Origin: an uncultured Prevotella sp. | Lineage (GTDB): Bacteria > Bacteroidota > Bacteroidia > Bacteroidales > Bacteroidaceae | Assembly (NCBI GenBank): GCA_900553465.1 | Contig: USDT01000029.1 | Location: 1-35,139, forward strand | Reading direction: 5' to 3' | Length of the DNA: 35,139 nt | Shown: in pieces, positions 8,474 through 17,235 of the stretch | Layout of the letters: each line of letters opens with the position of its first letter | Numbering within the stretch: the first letter of the stretch is position 1 | Translations under genes and position numbers: made by a program | The notes under the pieces: generated by a model | The model's database searches: none | What the model saw: only the letters and a program-made list of their open reading frames with translations | What the model was told of the DNA's origin: nothing

Positions 8474-10957
8474 TTACTTCACTTCCTCTATCTGCACGCT
8501 CAGAATACCTGCCGCTGCGTCGGCTTTCGGCACGATGTGCAGTCTGAATGCCTCGGCCATGATGTCCTCGCCGGGGTGCACCATGTTGTACTGGTCTTTC
8601 AGTACACGGTATTCGTCTGTGACGTAGATTGGGAATTTCTTCCACTCTCCGTTCTCCTTGTATTCCAGAGTCCATGATTCCGGCACCTGTACTCCGCCTT
8701 TGTCGTCGTACCAGTATACCGAAAGGCTCTGCAGCTTGAGCGGACGTTTGAGTGTCAGTTCCACGGTCTGTTCCTTTCCTTTCTGCGGCCAGCTTGTCCA
8801 GCGCGGTATGGAAGTGTCGAACGAACTTGCAGGATATCCGTTTGTTACCATGGCGAGCACATCGTCCTGATCGAATGTGTGTGTTGCCTTGACGTCGGAG
8901 ATGTATTCCGGTATGGTTGGTATGGATGCCTTTGCCAGCTCGTCGTTGTCGGCCATCCATACTATCATGGCGTCGTCGCCGCGGTTGTCCCATGCGTAGT
9001 ATGGCACCATGGTGAGGCTTCCGTTGCCTTCCTCCTGGACAGAACGCGCCTTCACCGTCACGAAGTCTATGCCGCGCATGATTCCGCTGTCGGCTTTCTT
9101 CACGCTCGTTCCGGCCTCAGGTGAGAGCACATAGCTTGCCGGCATGGCAGTGTTGTCCACTGCTTCGGCACAATAGACGAGCGGTCCTCTTGTGACACAG
9201 AGGCGTCCTCTGTCTGCCTCAACCTGCGGCAATGCCTTGTTGAAATGTACGTCCATGGGCAGACGCAGCTCCACGCGGTCGCCCTGTTTCCATGTGCGGT
9301 CGATGGTGACGAATCCTTTCTCGGGTGTGGCTTCCACTTCTTCGCCGTTCACCAACAGCTTCCAGTCGGCCGGGCGGGCGTTGACATACGAGTAGAGCTT
9401 GCCCGGAACGAACTGTGTGCCGGCCCATGTCGGGATGCGCAGATGCATTGCGAACTTCTGGCTTTTGCCTTCTGGATTTATCTCGAAACGTATTGTCTCG
9501 TCGAAAGGATATTCGGTCTGCTGTGTCACACTGACCTTTCCTTTCTTCAGCGGCACCACTGTGGATGTGCCGGCGTAGAATGTACAGTATATCTCATCGT
9601 CGGTGTAAGCGTACATCATGCCCGGAATCTGCGGTATGAGTCGCGCTATGTTCGACGGACAGCAGGCTGTGCCGAACCACGGGGAGCGTCCTTTCACACC
9701 CTGGTTGAACGCCTGACGGCTGTCGGTCTCGAGCGGATTGACGTAGAAGAATCTGTTACCTTCGAGATTGACACCGGCGAGCACGTTGTTGTAGAGCGCC
9801 ACTTCGGCCACGTCGATGTACTTGGCGTCCTTCTCAGCCATGAACATGCGGTAGTTGAACATCACGTTTCCTACTGCCGCGCACGTCTCGTTGTAGGCGT
9901 CCTTGTTTGGCAACAGATACTCCGGACCGAATCCCTCGATGCCGTGTACGGCACCCAGTCCTCCGGTGATGTGCATGCGTGTGTCAACGATGTTGGCCCA
10001 GATGCTGTCGAGTGCCGGACGCAGCGTCTGGTCGCCTGTCTGTGCCATGACGTCCGCCATGCCCGAATACAGGTATGTGGCGCGCACGGCGTGGCCCACG
10101 GCCTTGGTCTGCTGGCGCACGGGCAGGTGCTGTTGCGCGTAGCTCGGGCTCATCACTCCGTCGCCCTCGGGCTTGTATGTCACTCCTCGTATATCGATGA
10201 ACCGCTTCGCCATGTTGAGATATAGCGAGTCGCCTGTGGCATGGAACAGCTTGACAAGCGCCAGTTCTATCTCCTCATGTCCCGGAGCCTGGTTCACGGG
10301 TTTGCCTCCGTTGTAGTTCGGGTCGCCCTCGAAGAACACGTGGTTGATGTGTCTCGCGCTCTTCTCTGCTATCTTCAGCCATTTGTCTTTGCCCGTTGCC
10401 TGATAGTAGGCCACGGCACCCTCGTACATGTGTCCCATGTTGTAGAGCTCGTGGCTGTGCACAACCCATGAGTAAGGTTTGTCGCCCATGCCTCCGCCTC
10501 CCCAATGCTCGTGGTTGGCCGACACTCCTGTTATGTGCGACTCATACAGATAACCGTCGTCCTGCTGCGCCCGTCCGATGAGGTCTATTATGCTGTCCAT
10601 TGTGTGTTCGAGCTTGGCGTCCTTCTCCAGGGTGAGCAGATAGGCGGCACCTTCCATCACCTTGTACAGGTCGGAAGCCACGAAACGGTGTGGAAACGGC
10701 AGTTCGTCCTTCATTCCGTGCAGGTAGTTGCCGGTCTTGCGAAGGTTGTCCATTGCCGGGCGCACCTTGTCGAGGGCGAACGGAACGAGCACCTCTTTCT
10801 GCGTCTTGAGGCGCGGCAGCCAGAAGTTGTCCTGCAGAGTGACCTGCTGGAACGGGATGGACCGGAGCACTTCGTCGCTCTGCTGCTTGCCTTTCGATGC
10901 GCAAGAGGAAAGCGCAATGAGGCCCGACAGTGTCCAAATGATAGCTTTTGAGTTCAT
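8474..10957 (-). CDS. Glycoside hydrolase family 127 lipoprotein (beta-L-arabinofuranosidase type)
   Basis: The 827-residue protein begins with a lipoprotein signal, cleaved before C19 (lipobox LSSC), so it is probably membrane-anchored facing the periplasm or cell surface. The GH127 (DUF1680) domain spans about 33-640. By spacing with the characterised enzyme HypBA1, the acid/base is E341 (EGFGPEYLL), and the zinc site is E357, C359 (NETC), C432 and C433 (ACCPSN), with C432 as the thiol nucleophile. The C-terminal part (about 690-827) looks like a beta-sandwich, possibly F5/8-type carbohydrate binding. The likely role is release of beta-L-arabinofuranose or a related sugar from plant glycans. 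No SusC/D genes, regulator or second glycosidase are nearby. It ends at the shared terminator; a -7 element lies at 10993-11000. Confidence 0.93.
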   Translation of the reverse strand: MNSKAIIWTLSGLIALSSCASKGKQQSDEVLRSIPFQQVTLQDNFWLPRLKTQKEVLVPFALDKVRPAMDNLRKTGNYLHGMKDELPFPHRFVASDLYKVMEGAAYLLTLEKDAKLEHTMDSIIDLIGRAQQDDGYLYESHITGVSANHEHWGGGGMGDKPYSWVVHSHELYNMGHMYEGAVAYYQATGKDKWLKIAEKSARHINHVFFEGDPNYNGGKPVNQAPGHEEIELALVKLFHATGDSLYLNMAKRFIDIRGVTYKPEGDGVMSPSYAQQHLPVRQQTKAVGHAVRATYLYSGMADVMAQTGDQTLRPALDSIWANIVDTRMHITGGLGAVHGIEGFGPEYLLPNKDAYNETCAAVGNVMFNYRMFMAEKDAKYIDVAEVALYNNVLAGVNLEGNRFFYVNPLETDSRQAFNQGVKGRSPWFGTACCPSNIARLIPQIPGMMYAYTDDEIYCTFYAGTSTVVPLKKGKVSVTQQTEYPFDETIRFEINPEGKSQKFAMHLRIPTWAGTQFVPGKLYSYVNARPADWKLLVNGEEVEATPEKGFVTIDRTWKQGDRVELRLPMDVHFNKALPQVEADRGRLCVTRGPLVYCAEAVDNTAMPASYVLSPEAGTSVKKADSGIMRGIDFVTVKARSVQEEGNGSLTMVPYYAWDNRGDDAMIVWMADNDELAKASIPTIPEYISDVKATHTFDQDDVLAMVTNGYPASSFDTSIPRWTSWPQKGKEQTVELTLKRPLKLQSLSVYWYDDKGGVQVPESWTLEYKENGEWKKFPIYVTDEYRVLKDQYNMVHPGEDIMAEAFRLHIVPKADAAAGILSVQIEEVK

Positions 10958-10992
10958 TATAGGTTATGTTGGTTATTGGTTTATGCTGCGTA

Positions 10993-11000
10993 CAAAGTTA
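10993..11000 (-). promoter_or_regulatory. Candidate -7 element for the GH127 gene
   Basis: The minus strand reads TAACTTTG, a perfect TAnnTTTG match, 36 bases upstream of the start codon. No clear -33 TTTG is present. Confidence 0.55.
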
Positions 11001-11221
11001 CTAAAAAAATCTCCGTCACCGGCCTATGCTGCGTTTTTATGCGATAAAAAATGTCTGCCGGTTGGTGTCTCCGTTCTTTTTTTCACGACTGTCGTGTCAT
11101 TACGACTGTCAACAGCCATCCTTTGCGCCGGATGGTTTTCACGGAGTCGGATGCTCAGACAGCGTTTTCCGGTCATTGTCGGCGACGGTTACGATATGGT
11201 GCTTATGGCTCGAAAAACTGT

Positions 11222-11657
11222 ATATTTATTCATTTTGAAAGTAAAAAATCTTGACAAAAAATTTTTTCAAAATAGAAAACGGAGCGCGCCGGGAAAGCCT
11301 TTATCGAATGCTTGAGAATCTTCGTCGCCTCCGCTTTCCTCGTTCTGTCGGACGGTTTTTTCACCGTTGTCGCGCGAAAGAGGCTTTATGAGGTCGCGAA
11401 ACGGGCTCTGTCAGGGTGTGATATTGAGCTTATCAGGGCCTGATATGGGCCATTCCATGCCCTAAAATGGGCCTTATCGAGGGCTGGAACGGGCCGTTTC
11501 GCAGCGCGGTACAGAGGCTGTAGAATTGCCGGAGAATGCAAGTGGCTGACAATCAATGCGATGCGCAACTCTCTCAAAACTCGAGAATTTGCGACCGCAG
11601 GGACTGTCGCTCGAAAATACGCGCGTATTTTCGAGTTGACGTGAATATTTATTCATT
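11222..11657 (-). repeat. Inverted intergenic element with 22-bp array (copy 3), flanked by 13-bp direct repeats
   Basis: Read on the minus strand this has the same plan as the 426-bp elements. The leader is near 11645-11570, including CGCAAATTCTCGAGTTTTGA, close to the same segment of copy 6. The 22-bp array occupies 11376-11529, with units visible on the plus strand at 11376, 11398, 11420, 11442, 11464, 11486 and 11508. The AT-rich tail is near 11270-11235 (TTCTATTTTGA, then TTTTTTGTCAAGA). ATATTTATTCATT occurs at 11222-11234 and again at 11645-11657 as a direct repeat just outside the element, a candidate target-site duplication. The leader also holds a 26-bp perfect palindrome at 11610-11635. 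Confidence 0.75.
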
Positions 11658-12045
11658 CCGTCACGAGTGATTTTGCATAAATATACAAGGATGATATGAG
11701 GCAAACCGGCGGCGGAGTGTGCCTTCCTGGCGGAGTGCGATGATGTGGTGGCGACACGGATAGGGTGGGGCGGAAAGCGTGTGCGGAGGGCATGGAAGTT
11801 TTGGCTTGCTGTGGCTGGAAGGAGCGAAAAACATCGGCGGATGCCCATTTCTTTTTGTCTTTATAGACTCTGTGTGTCGGAAATATACCATATACGGCAT
11901 TTTAAGCCCGTCTGGACCGCTTATGCGCATATTCCTTATAAACTTCACATTGAATGCATGAAAGCCCGCGAGAGACGTTATTTCACGCATCGCCAGAAAG
12001 ACTGTTGATGCGCTGCCTGCGTCATTAGGATACATGATTATACGG
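11658..12045. other. Intergenic DNA without a recognisable gene
   Basis: I see no convincing reading frame or RNA here. The open frames present have an unlikely composition and no start context. The region separates repeat copy 3 from the Fic gene. Confidence 0.45.
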
Positions 12046-12083
12046 AAAATAGAGGAAATTTTCAGGAAATTTCCCCTATTTTC
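12046..12083. repeat. 38-bp hairpin repeat, copy downstream of fic
   Basis: This is an imperfect palindrome whose left arm, AAAATAGAGGAAATTT, faces AAATTTCCCCTATTTT across TTCAGG-type centre bases. It is identical to 13445-13482 except for one base. The fic stop codon (12078-12076) lies inside the right arm. It may act as a terminator or mark the end of a mobile cassette. Confidence 0.85.
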
Positions 12084-13392
12084 CTTTCCTCAGTTCTTTT
12101 ATGATATTGTCAAAATTGTCTGACCGCATATATCCCATCATTCTGTTGTTGAGCGCCACCTCGCTCATCAGTCCCAGCCGCACAAGCGACTGCAGGTCGG
12201 TTCTTGCCGTCCTGTCTGTCACAGCAAACTGCGTGGCAATCTCTTTGGCGGTTATTATGCTGCCGCTGTCCTTATACAGATTGCTGATGATATGCGCCTG
12301 CCGCAGGTTGATTCCCTTGATGCCTCTTAGGCCGTTGAGATTGTCGCGTTCTGTTATCTTGCGTTGCAGATAAGCCTTGAGTTCCTCGTAGGCACGCTTC
12401 ATTGTTATGAGGTTGAATTGTATGAAATACGACAGGTCGTATTCGTCGGCCTCCGTATATAGAAACGCTTTCTCGTATTGTTTCTTGTTGCGGTAGATTA
12501 TTCTCGATATAGACAGGTATTCGGTAAGCCAGTATCCCTTTTTCATCAGATACCAATAGACCAGCGAGCGGGCTGTGCGGCCGTTGCCATCGACAAACGG
12601 ATGGATGAAAGCCAGCATGAAGTGGATGATGATTCCTTTTATGATAGGATGGATGAAGCTGTCGGGGTCATCGTTGTCGGCAAATTGGCAAAGAGCTTCG
12701 AGCAGCGTTTCCACTTCGTCGTGTGAAGGTGGAGTGTGAGCTATTTCGCCCGTTATGCCGTCCATCACCACTATGTCGTCGGTCTTACGCAGGCAGCCCT
12801 CGTCTTCCTGCCGTTCGAGAGTGCCCGACGATATGTATCTGTGTATTGTGAGAAGTTTGTCCACAGAGAATCTGTCCTGCCTGTTTTCAGACAGATAGTT
12901 TATGGTTGCGTAGTTGTTGGCAATCATCTGCTGGCTCTTGTCTCTCGGCTTCTGGTTCTTGCGCAGCATCTCCTTTGCCACCTTTCTCGTTGTCAATGCG
13001 CCTTCCATCTGGCTTGAGGCGATGGCCTCTTCCATGATTGAGCTGACAAGATAGAAGTTCTTGTCGCTTTCGGGTATCAGACTGCTTGTGCCGAGGTTGC
13101 CGCCCATGTTCATGTCGAATTCATGGAGCAGTGCGAGCATGTGTTCGGTTATGGTGAAGCGGAAGGTGTGGTTGCCGAATCTGACATACTTCGCATTTGC
13201 CATGCGTTGCAGCTTTACAGCCTGCCACAACGCCTTGGCACTGACTCCTTCGGGGGCGAGATATTTCACTTTGTCCCAATAACAGTATTCGTTGTTGATT
13301 CTATTCAACAGCTGTGTCGTGGAGTTGTCGAAAATCAGTCTGACGGCTTCCTGTTTGTCTTTAAAGCTGAGTTCGGGTGTTTTCTCAATCAT
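12076..13392 (-). CDS. Fic-domain protein with N-terminal inhibitory motif and C-terminal winged helix
   Basis: Fic proteins usually attach AMP to target proteins. The catalytic motif is complete: HPFVDGNGRTAR (264-275). The inhibitory motif (S/T)xxxE(G/N) appears as S126-SQM-E130-G131 in the N-terminal part, so this is a self-inhibited class II Fic in one polypeptide. A Fic_N-like region precedes it. The last 80 or so residues (IITAKEIATQFAVTDRTART at about 376-395) form a winged helix-turn-helix of DeoR-like type, suggesting DNA binding, perhaps autoregulation. The 438-residue length is normal for this architecture. The gene is bracketed by two 38-bp hairpin repeats. The target protein is unknown. 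Confidence 0.93.
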   Translation of the reverse strand: MIEKTPELSFKDKQEAVRLIFDNSTTQLLNRINNEYCYWDKVKYLAPEGVSAKALWQAVKLQRMANAKYVRFGNHTFRFTITEHMLALLHEFDMNMGGNLGTSSLIPESDKNFYLVSSIMEEAIASSQMEGALTTRKVAKEMLRKNQKPRDKSQQMIANNYATINYLSENRQDRFSVDKLLTIHRYISSGTLERQEDEGCLRKTDDIVVMDGITGEIAHTPPSHDEVETLLEALCQFADNDDPDSFIHPIIKGIIIHFMLAFIHPFVDGNGRTARSLVYWYLMKKGYWLTEYLSISRIIYRNKKQYEKAFLYTEADEYDLSYFIQFNLITMKRAYEELKAYLQRKITERDNLNGLRGIKGINLRQAHIISNLYKDSGSIITAKEIATQFAVTDRTARTDLQSLVRLGLMSEVALNNRMMGYMRSDNFDNIIKELRKGK

Positions 13393-13411
13393 CTACGGCA
13401 TTGTTTATGTC

Positions 13412-13419
13412 GCAAATAT
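13412..13419 (-). promoter_or_regulatory. Candidate -7 element for fic
   Basis: The minus strand reads TATATTTG, matching TAnnTTTG, 20 bases before the fic start codon. It lies between fic and the upstream 38-bp hairpin. Confidence 0.55.
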
Positions 13420-13444
13420 ATCATTATTTTCGCATAAAAACATA

Positions 13445-13482
13445 AAAATAGAGGAAATTTTCAGGAAATTTCCTCTATTTTC
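13445..13482. repeat. 38-bp hairpin repeat, copy upstream of fic
   Basis: AAAATAGAGGAAATTT and AAATTTCCTCTATTTT form a perfect 16-bp stem around a short loop. It is 37 of 38 identical to 12046-12083, in the same orientation. It lies 46 bases after the lgt stop on the transcribed strand, so it may also terminate lgt transcription. Confidence 0.88.
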
Positions 13483-13528
13483 TGTATTTATATTCTTTTT
13501 CTGTTGTTGTTTTCGTAGTGCGTTCCTG

Positions 13529-14380
13529 TCATTTCTCCGCGCCCAATCGCTTCATCCATTTGCCTCCCACCATGCAGGCGATGCCTATGGCTATGAACGG
13601 CAGACTGAGTATCTGACCCATGTTTATGGGCAGCGCGGCCTCGAAGGGTTCCTGTATTTCCTTGGTGAACTCTATGAGGAAGCGTGCCGTGAAGATGTAT
13701 GTCAGGCATAGTCCGAAGAAGTAGCCTGTGCCCACACGCTGCGGACGGCGGCGGTAGATGGTCCATCCGATGAACATAAGTACGGCGTAGGCCAGTGCTT
13801 CGTAGAGTTGTCCGGGATGGCGCGGCAGCATATCGACCTGCTCGAAGATGAATGCCCATGGTACATCGGTGGGTTTGCCTATTATCTCGGAGTTCATAAG
13901 GTTACCTATACGGATGAAGAACGCCGTGGCGGGTGTGGCTATCGCTATGTTGTCGAGCACGCGCCAGATGTTCAGTTTGGTCTTTTTTACATACAGCCAG
14001 AGGGCGAGCATCAGTCCGAATGTACCGCCGTGAGAAGCCAGACCACGGTAGCCGGTGAAGTGCCAGTCACCGTTGCCGTTGAACTCGATGGGCAGGAACA
14101 TCTCTACGAAGTGTTTCCACGACGAGAGATATACGTCGGGCTGATAGAACAGACAGTGGCCCAGACGTGCTCCGACGAGTATTCCGATGAAACAATAGAG
14201 GAACAGCGGGTCGAACAGCTCGTCCTTTATCTTCTGCTCTTTATAAAGCCTTCTTACGATGAGATAGGCCAGGACGAGGCCGATGAGCCAGCAGAGTGAA
14301 TACCAGTGCATGGCGAAACTGCCTATGCGGAGCGCCGTGTCGTCCGGATTCCACAGTATGTATGATAGGTTTGCGTTCAT
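13529..14380 (-). CDS. lgt: Prolipoprotein diacylglyceryl transferase
   Basis: Lgt transfers diacylglycerol from phosphatidylglycerol to the lipobox cysteine of prolipoproteins in the inner membrane, the first step of lipoprotein maturation. The 283-residue protein has about seven membrane segments. Diagnostic parts are YRGLASHGGTFGLML (111-125), the Lgt signature RIGNLMNSEIIG (157-168) and HPGQLYEAL (about 188-196). The length is normal. It lies 84 bases downstream of ychF on the same strand and may be co-transcribed with it. The 38-bp hairpin follows its stop codon. The GH127 lipoprotein encoded nearby is a likely substrate, as are all lipoproteins of the cell. Confidence 0.96.
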   Translation of the reverse strand: MNANLSYILWNPDDTALRIGSFAMHWYSLCWLIGLVLAYLIVRRLYKEQKIKDELFDPLFLYCFIGILVGARLGHCLFYQPDVYLSSWKHFVEMFLPIEFNGNGDWHFTGYRGLASHGGTFGLMLALWLYVKKTKLNIWRVLDNIAIATPATAFFIRIGNLMNSEIIGKPTDVPWAFIFEQVDMLPRHPGQLYEALAYAVLMFIGWTIYRRRPQRVGTGYFFGLCLTYIFTARFLIEFTKEIQEPFEAALPINMGQILSLPFIAIGIACMVGGKWMKRLGAEK

Positions 14381-14464
14381 AATTTGCTGTTTGTGTGGTT
14401 GGTTTTCTTATGTTCAGTCTGCGTGAGGCTCATGGCCTTGCGTATGCTGCGGTTGCGTGACGGC

Positions 14465-15571
14465 TCAGACGTTGAAGCGGAAGTGCATTATGTCACCGTC
14501 CTGTACCTCGTATTCCTTGCCTTCGATAGACAGCTTTCCAGCTTCGCGCACGGCTGCTTCTGAACCGTATTTGATGTAGTCTTCGTACTTGATTACCTCG
14601 GCGCGGATGAATCCTTTTTCGAAGTCGGTGTGTATCACTCCGGCACACTGCGGAGCCTTCCAGCCCTTGTGATAAGTCCATGCCTTCACTTCCATTTCGC
14701 CGGCAGTGATGAATGTCTCAAGGTTGAGCAGCGCGTAGGCTTTCTTTATCAGACGGTTTACGCCACTCTCTTCCAGTCCGAGCTCCTCGAGGAACATCTG
14801 CTTGTCCTCATAGGTGTCGAGTCCGGCGATGTCTTCCTCGGTCTTGGCTGCTATGACGAGCATTTCGGCGCCTTCTGTCTTGGCCACTTCGGCCACTGCA
14901 TCTGAATATTTGTTACCGGTCTTTGCACTTGCTTCGTCTACGTTGCACACGTAGAGTACGGGCTTGGCAGTGAGCAGGAACAGGTCGTGAGCCACTTTCT
15001 GCTCCTCCTTGCTTTCGAAAGTCACGGTGCGTGCATTAAGACCTTTGTCGAGCGCAGCCTTGTAGGCTTCGAGCACACCGACGGCTATCTTGGCGTCCTT
15101 GTTGCCTCCTACCGATGCCACTTTCTGTTGTTTTGCGAGCTGGCTCTCTACTGTCTCGAGGTCCTTGAGCTGCAGCTCGGTGTCTATTATCTCCTTGTCT
15201 TCCAGCGGATTTACTGCGGCACCGCCCTCGCGCACGATGTTGTCGTCGTCGAAGCAGCGCAGCACATGTATTATGGCGTCGGTCTCACGGATATTGCCCA
15301 AGAACTTGTTGCCCAGTCCTTCGCCCTTGCTTGCGCCCTTCACCAGTCCGGCTATGTCCACAATCTCGCAGGTTGCGGGCACGATGCGTCCCGGATGTAC
15401 TATCTCGGCGAGGCGTGTGAGCCTCTCGTCGGGCACTGTTATCACGCCCACGTTGGGCTCTATGGTGCAGAAAGGAAAGTTGGCTGCTTGTGCCTTAGCG
15501 TTCGACAGACAGTTGAAAAGAGTCGATTTGCCCACATTAGGCAATCCGACGATACCACATTTTAATGACAT
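14465..15571 (-). CDS. ychF: Obg-like ribosome-associated ATPase YchF
   Basis: YchF (OLA1 in eukaryotes) is a TRAFAC-class nucleotidase that prefers ATP and associates with the ribosome, with a role in stress responses. The 368-residue protein has P-loop GLPNVGKST (9-17), switch-like FPFCTIEPNVGVI (33-45), a G3-type DIAGLVKGAS (about 72-81), and NVDE in place of the GTPase NKxD motif, which explains ATP preference. A coiled-coil region covers about 125-200 and the C-terminal TGS domain carries the TYHKGWKAPQCAGVIHTDFE segment. The start ATG at 15571 is followed by the conserved MSLKCGIVG. A TAACTTCG sequence (15609-15602) may be a weakened -7 element. Confidence 0.96.
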   Translation of the reverse strand: MSLKCGIVGLPNVGKSTLFNCLSNAKAQAANFPFCTIEPNVGVITVPDERLTRLAEIVHPGRIVPATCEIVDIAGLVKGASKGEGLGNKFLGNIRETDAIIHVLRCFDDDNIVREGGAAVNPLEDKEIIDTELQLKDLETVESQLAKQQKVASVGGNKDAKIAVGVLEAYKAALDKGLNARTVTFESKEEQKVAHDLFLLTAKPVLYVCNVDEASAKTGNKYSDAVAEVAKTEGAEMLVIAAKTEEDIAGLDTYEDKQMFLEELGLEESGVNRLIKKAYALLNLETFITAGEMEVKAWTYHKGWKAPQCAGVIHTDFEKGFIRAEVIKYEDYIKYGSEAAVREAGKLSIEGKEYEVQDGDIMHFRFNV

Positions 15572-15700
15572 TTCTTAAATACGTATTTAATTGAATTCGG
15601 GTGCGAAGTTACTACTTTTTTCCGATATGGGGGCAATGGAGTGTGCTAATAATGCGTGAAATTGTTGTTGCAGTGATGTTTACGGATGCGCAATAAGGGC

Positions 15701-16870
15701 TTATACGTGTTGTTGTATGGCCGAGTTTGCGGTGTCGAGCATGCGGCGCACCGTGCAGATGTCGGCTTCCACCTCGCCGAGCATTATGTAGCGGTCACGG
15801 TTGTTTTCAAGGTTTTGCAGTATGGTTTCGGCCTTCCGGCGGTCGTGCTCCAGACATAGCGCCACGGTGCAGAGCAGACGCGGTTTGGACGAGGAGTAGG
15901 ACGAGGTATGGCGTATGTAGGTGCGCAGACTGTCGGTGAGCAGCCGGTCGGCTTCGTCGTTGCGGCCGAGCATGAGCGAGGTGAACGCAATTTCGCAGTC
16001 TATCTCCTTGTCGTACATGTCGGGCAGGGTGGGGCGGCGGTCGCGTATGGCCATGAGCATGTCGTGGGCGCGACTGTAATCGCCCTTGTCTATCTCGCTT
16101 GCTATGGCCATCATGTCCGTGACGGCGTTCATCAGACCGTATCCGCCGTCGTGGCTGAGCCCTTCGAACCATGACTGCGGAAAGTCTTTCGGCCGCAAGC
16201 CGTTCTGACACAGGGCGTGCAAACGCAGTTGTAGAATGAAGTGGCGGCGCGCTTCAGGCTCGCGGCGCATCAGGCGTATGTTGCCCGCGTCGTTGCACAT
16301 GCCGTTTATTTTCAGTGGAATACCGTTTAGCAGTGCCGTCCACAGACCGGCAATGGCTGTGAAAAGCGTGAGCAGGAAAAAGAATATGCCGCTGTCGTCA
16401 ATGTATATGAAAAAGAGCGCGGCGGCCACGGCGGTGAGCAGTATGTTTGCAGCTACACCTGCGGCATTGTATATCACGAACGGCACATCGGCTGCTTCGC
16501 CATCCGGCGGCAGCATGATGCACTGTCCGCCTGTGCCGGGTATGTTGAAGCGGCGCACAATGAAGCGACCGTCGCGGCGCAGGAGTGTGAGGGTGAATAT
16601 TCTGAACGACACGAAGCGGTAGCCCGTGAGAAGACCTCCCACGAGATGTCCGCCCTCGTGGACTATTATCTGCAACACGAAGGCTATGAAGAGTGCTGCG
16701 AACGACAACAGGCAGCTGACCACAACGGGCATGAATCCTTTGTCTGCCAGAGAGTTGAGAAACTGCATCGGACTGATGTCGGTGAAGAGCAGACAGCCTA
16801 TCATCACCAGTGCGAAACCTGCCAGCGAGCCGATGACAATGGCTTTCAGAAAGTTGAATATCTTTTTCAT
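15701..16870 (-). CDS. M50-like membrane zinc metalloprotease with a TPR-like C-terminal region
   Basis: The 389-residue protein has membrane segments near 8-28, 48-70 and 140-185. HEGGH (71-75), at the end of the second segment, is an HExxH zinc motif in the position expected for site-2-protease-like enzymes. LNGIPLKINGMCNDAGNI (about 188-205) could supply the third zinc ligand. Residues about 215-389 are helical, with repeated patterns such as GDYSRAHDMLMAIRDRRPTL and GRNDEADRLLTDSLRTYI, suggesting TPR-like repeats for protein contacts. The substrate is unknown and intramembrane proteolysis is an inference. I chose the ATG at 16870; a TTG seven codons upstream lies within the -7 promoter element. 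Confidence 0.75.
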   Translation of the reverse strand: MKKIFNFLKAIVIGSLAGFALVMIGCLLFTDISPMQFLNSLADKGFMPVVVSCLLSFAALFIAFVLQIIVHEGGHLVGGLLTGYRFVSFRIFTLTLLRRDGRFIVRRFNIPGTGGQCIMLPPDGEAADVPFVIYNAAGVAANILLTAVAAALFFIYIDDSGIFFFLLTLFTAIAGLWTALLNGIPLKINGMCNDAGNIRLMRREPEARRHFILQLRLHALCQNGLRPKDFPQSWFEGLSHDGGYGLMNAVTDMMAIASEIDKGDYSRAHDMLMAIRDRRPTLPDMYDKEIDCEIAFTSLMLGRNDEADRLLTDSLRTYIRHTSSYSSSKPRLLCTVALCLEHDRRKAETILQNLENNRDRYIMLGEVEADICTVRRMLDTANSAIQQHV

Positions 16871-16888
16871 GTTATCGGGTTTATAATG

Positions 16889-16896
16889 CAAATGTA
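16889..16896 (-). promoter_or_regulatory. Candidate -7 element for the M50-like gene
   Basis: The minus strand reads TACATTTG, a perfect TAnnTTTG match, 18 bases before the ATG at 16870. Confidence 0.6.
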
Positions 16897-17064
16897 ATGA
16901 ATTATTTCTGATTTCATTGTTATGGCGTGCGTGTATGTGGATGTAGGAAAGATGTTATGCCGACGGATTTTTCCTTATATGGCAGGTCGTTGTGCCGTGA
17001 ATGAGTTGATTATCACGGCTTTAACGACGAACGAAAAAGCAGGAAACGACAGATTGTGACAGTG

Positions 17065-17107
17065 AAAAATAAACATGGGACTGCGCTTTTTATCGTGCAG
17101 TCCCATG
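17065..17107 (-). terminator. Terminator downstream of polA
   Basis: CATGGGACTGC (17074-17084) pairs with GCAGTCCCATG (17097-17107), an 11-bp perfect stem with a 12-base loop. On the minus strand it is followed by TTTATTTTT. It lies 128 bases beyond the polA stop. Confidence 0.85.
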
Positions 17108-17235
17108 CCTGTTGTTTGTCGTGAAAGTGTGATTCTTTTTATAAGAAAGACACTCCGCTGTTGTTGTTTCCTTGTGGTGTGGTGTCGGAAAGACACTGTT
17201 TTGTTACAACCGGCGGTTCTGTTGAAAACCGGAAA

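Noticed and set aside
9245..10225. 326-codon plus-strand open frame
   Set aside because: It lies antisense within the GH127 gene, whose catalytic residues are intact; a shadow frame of GC-rich DNA.
11745..12008. 87-codon open frame upstream of fic
   Set aside because: No promoter or recognisable domain, and Arg/Trp-rich composition; probably chance.
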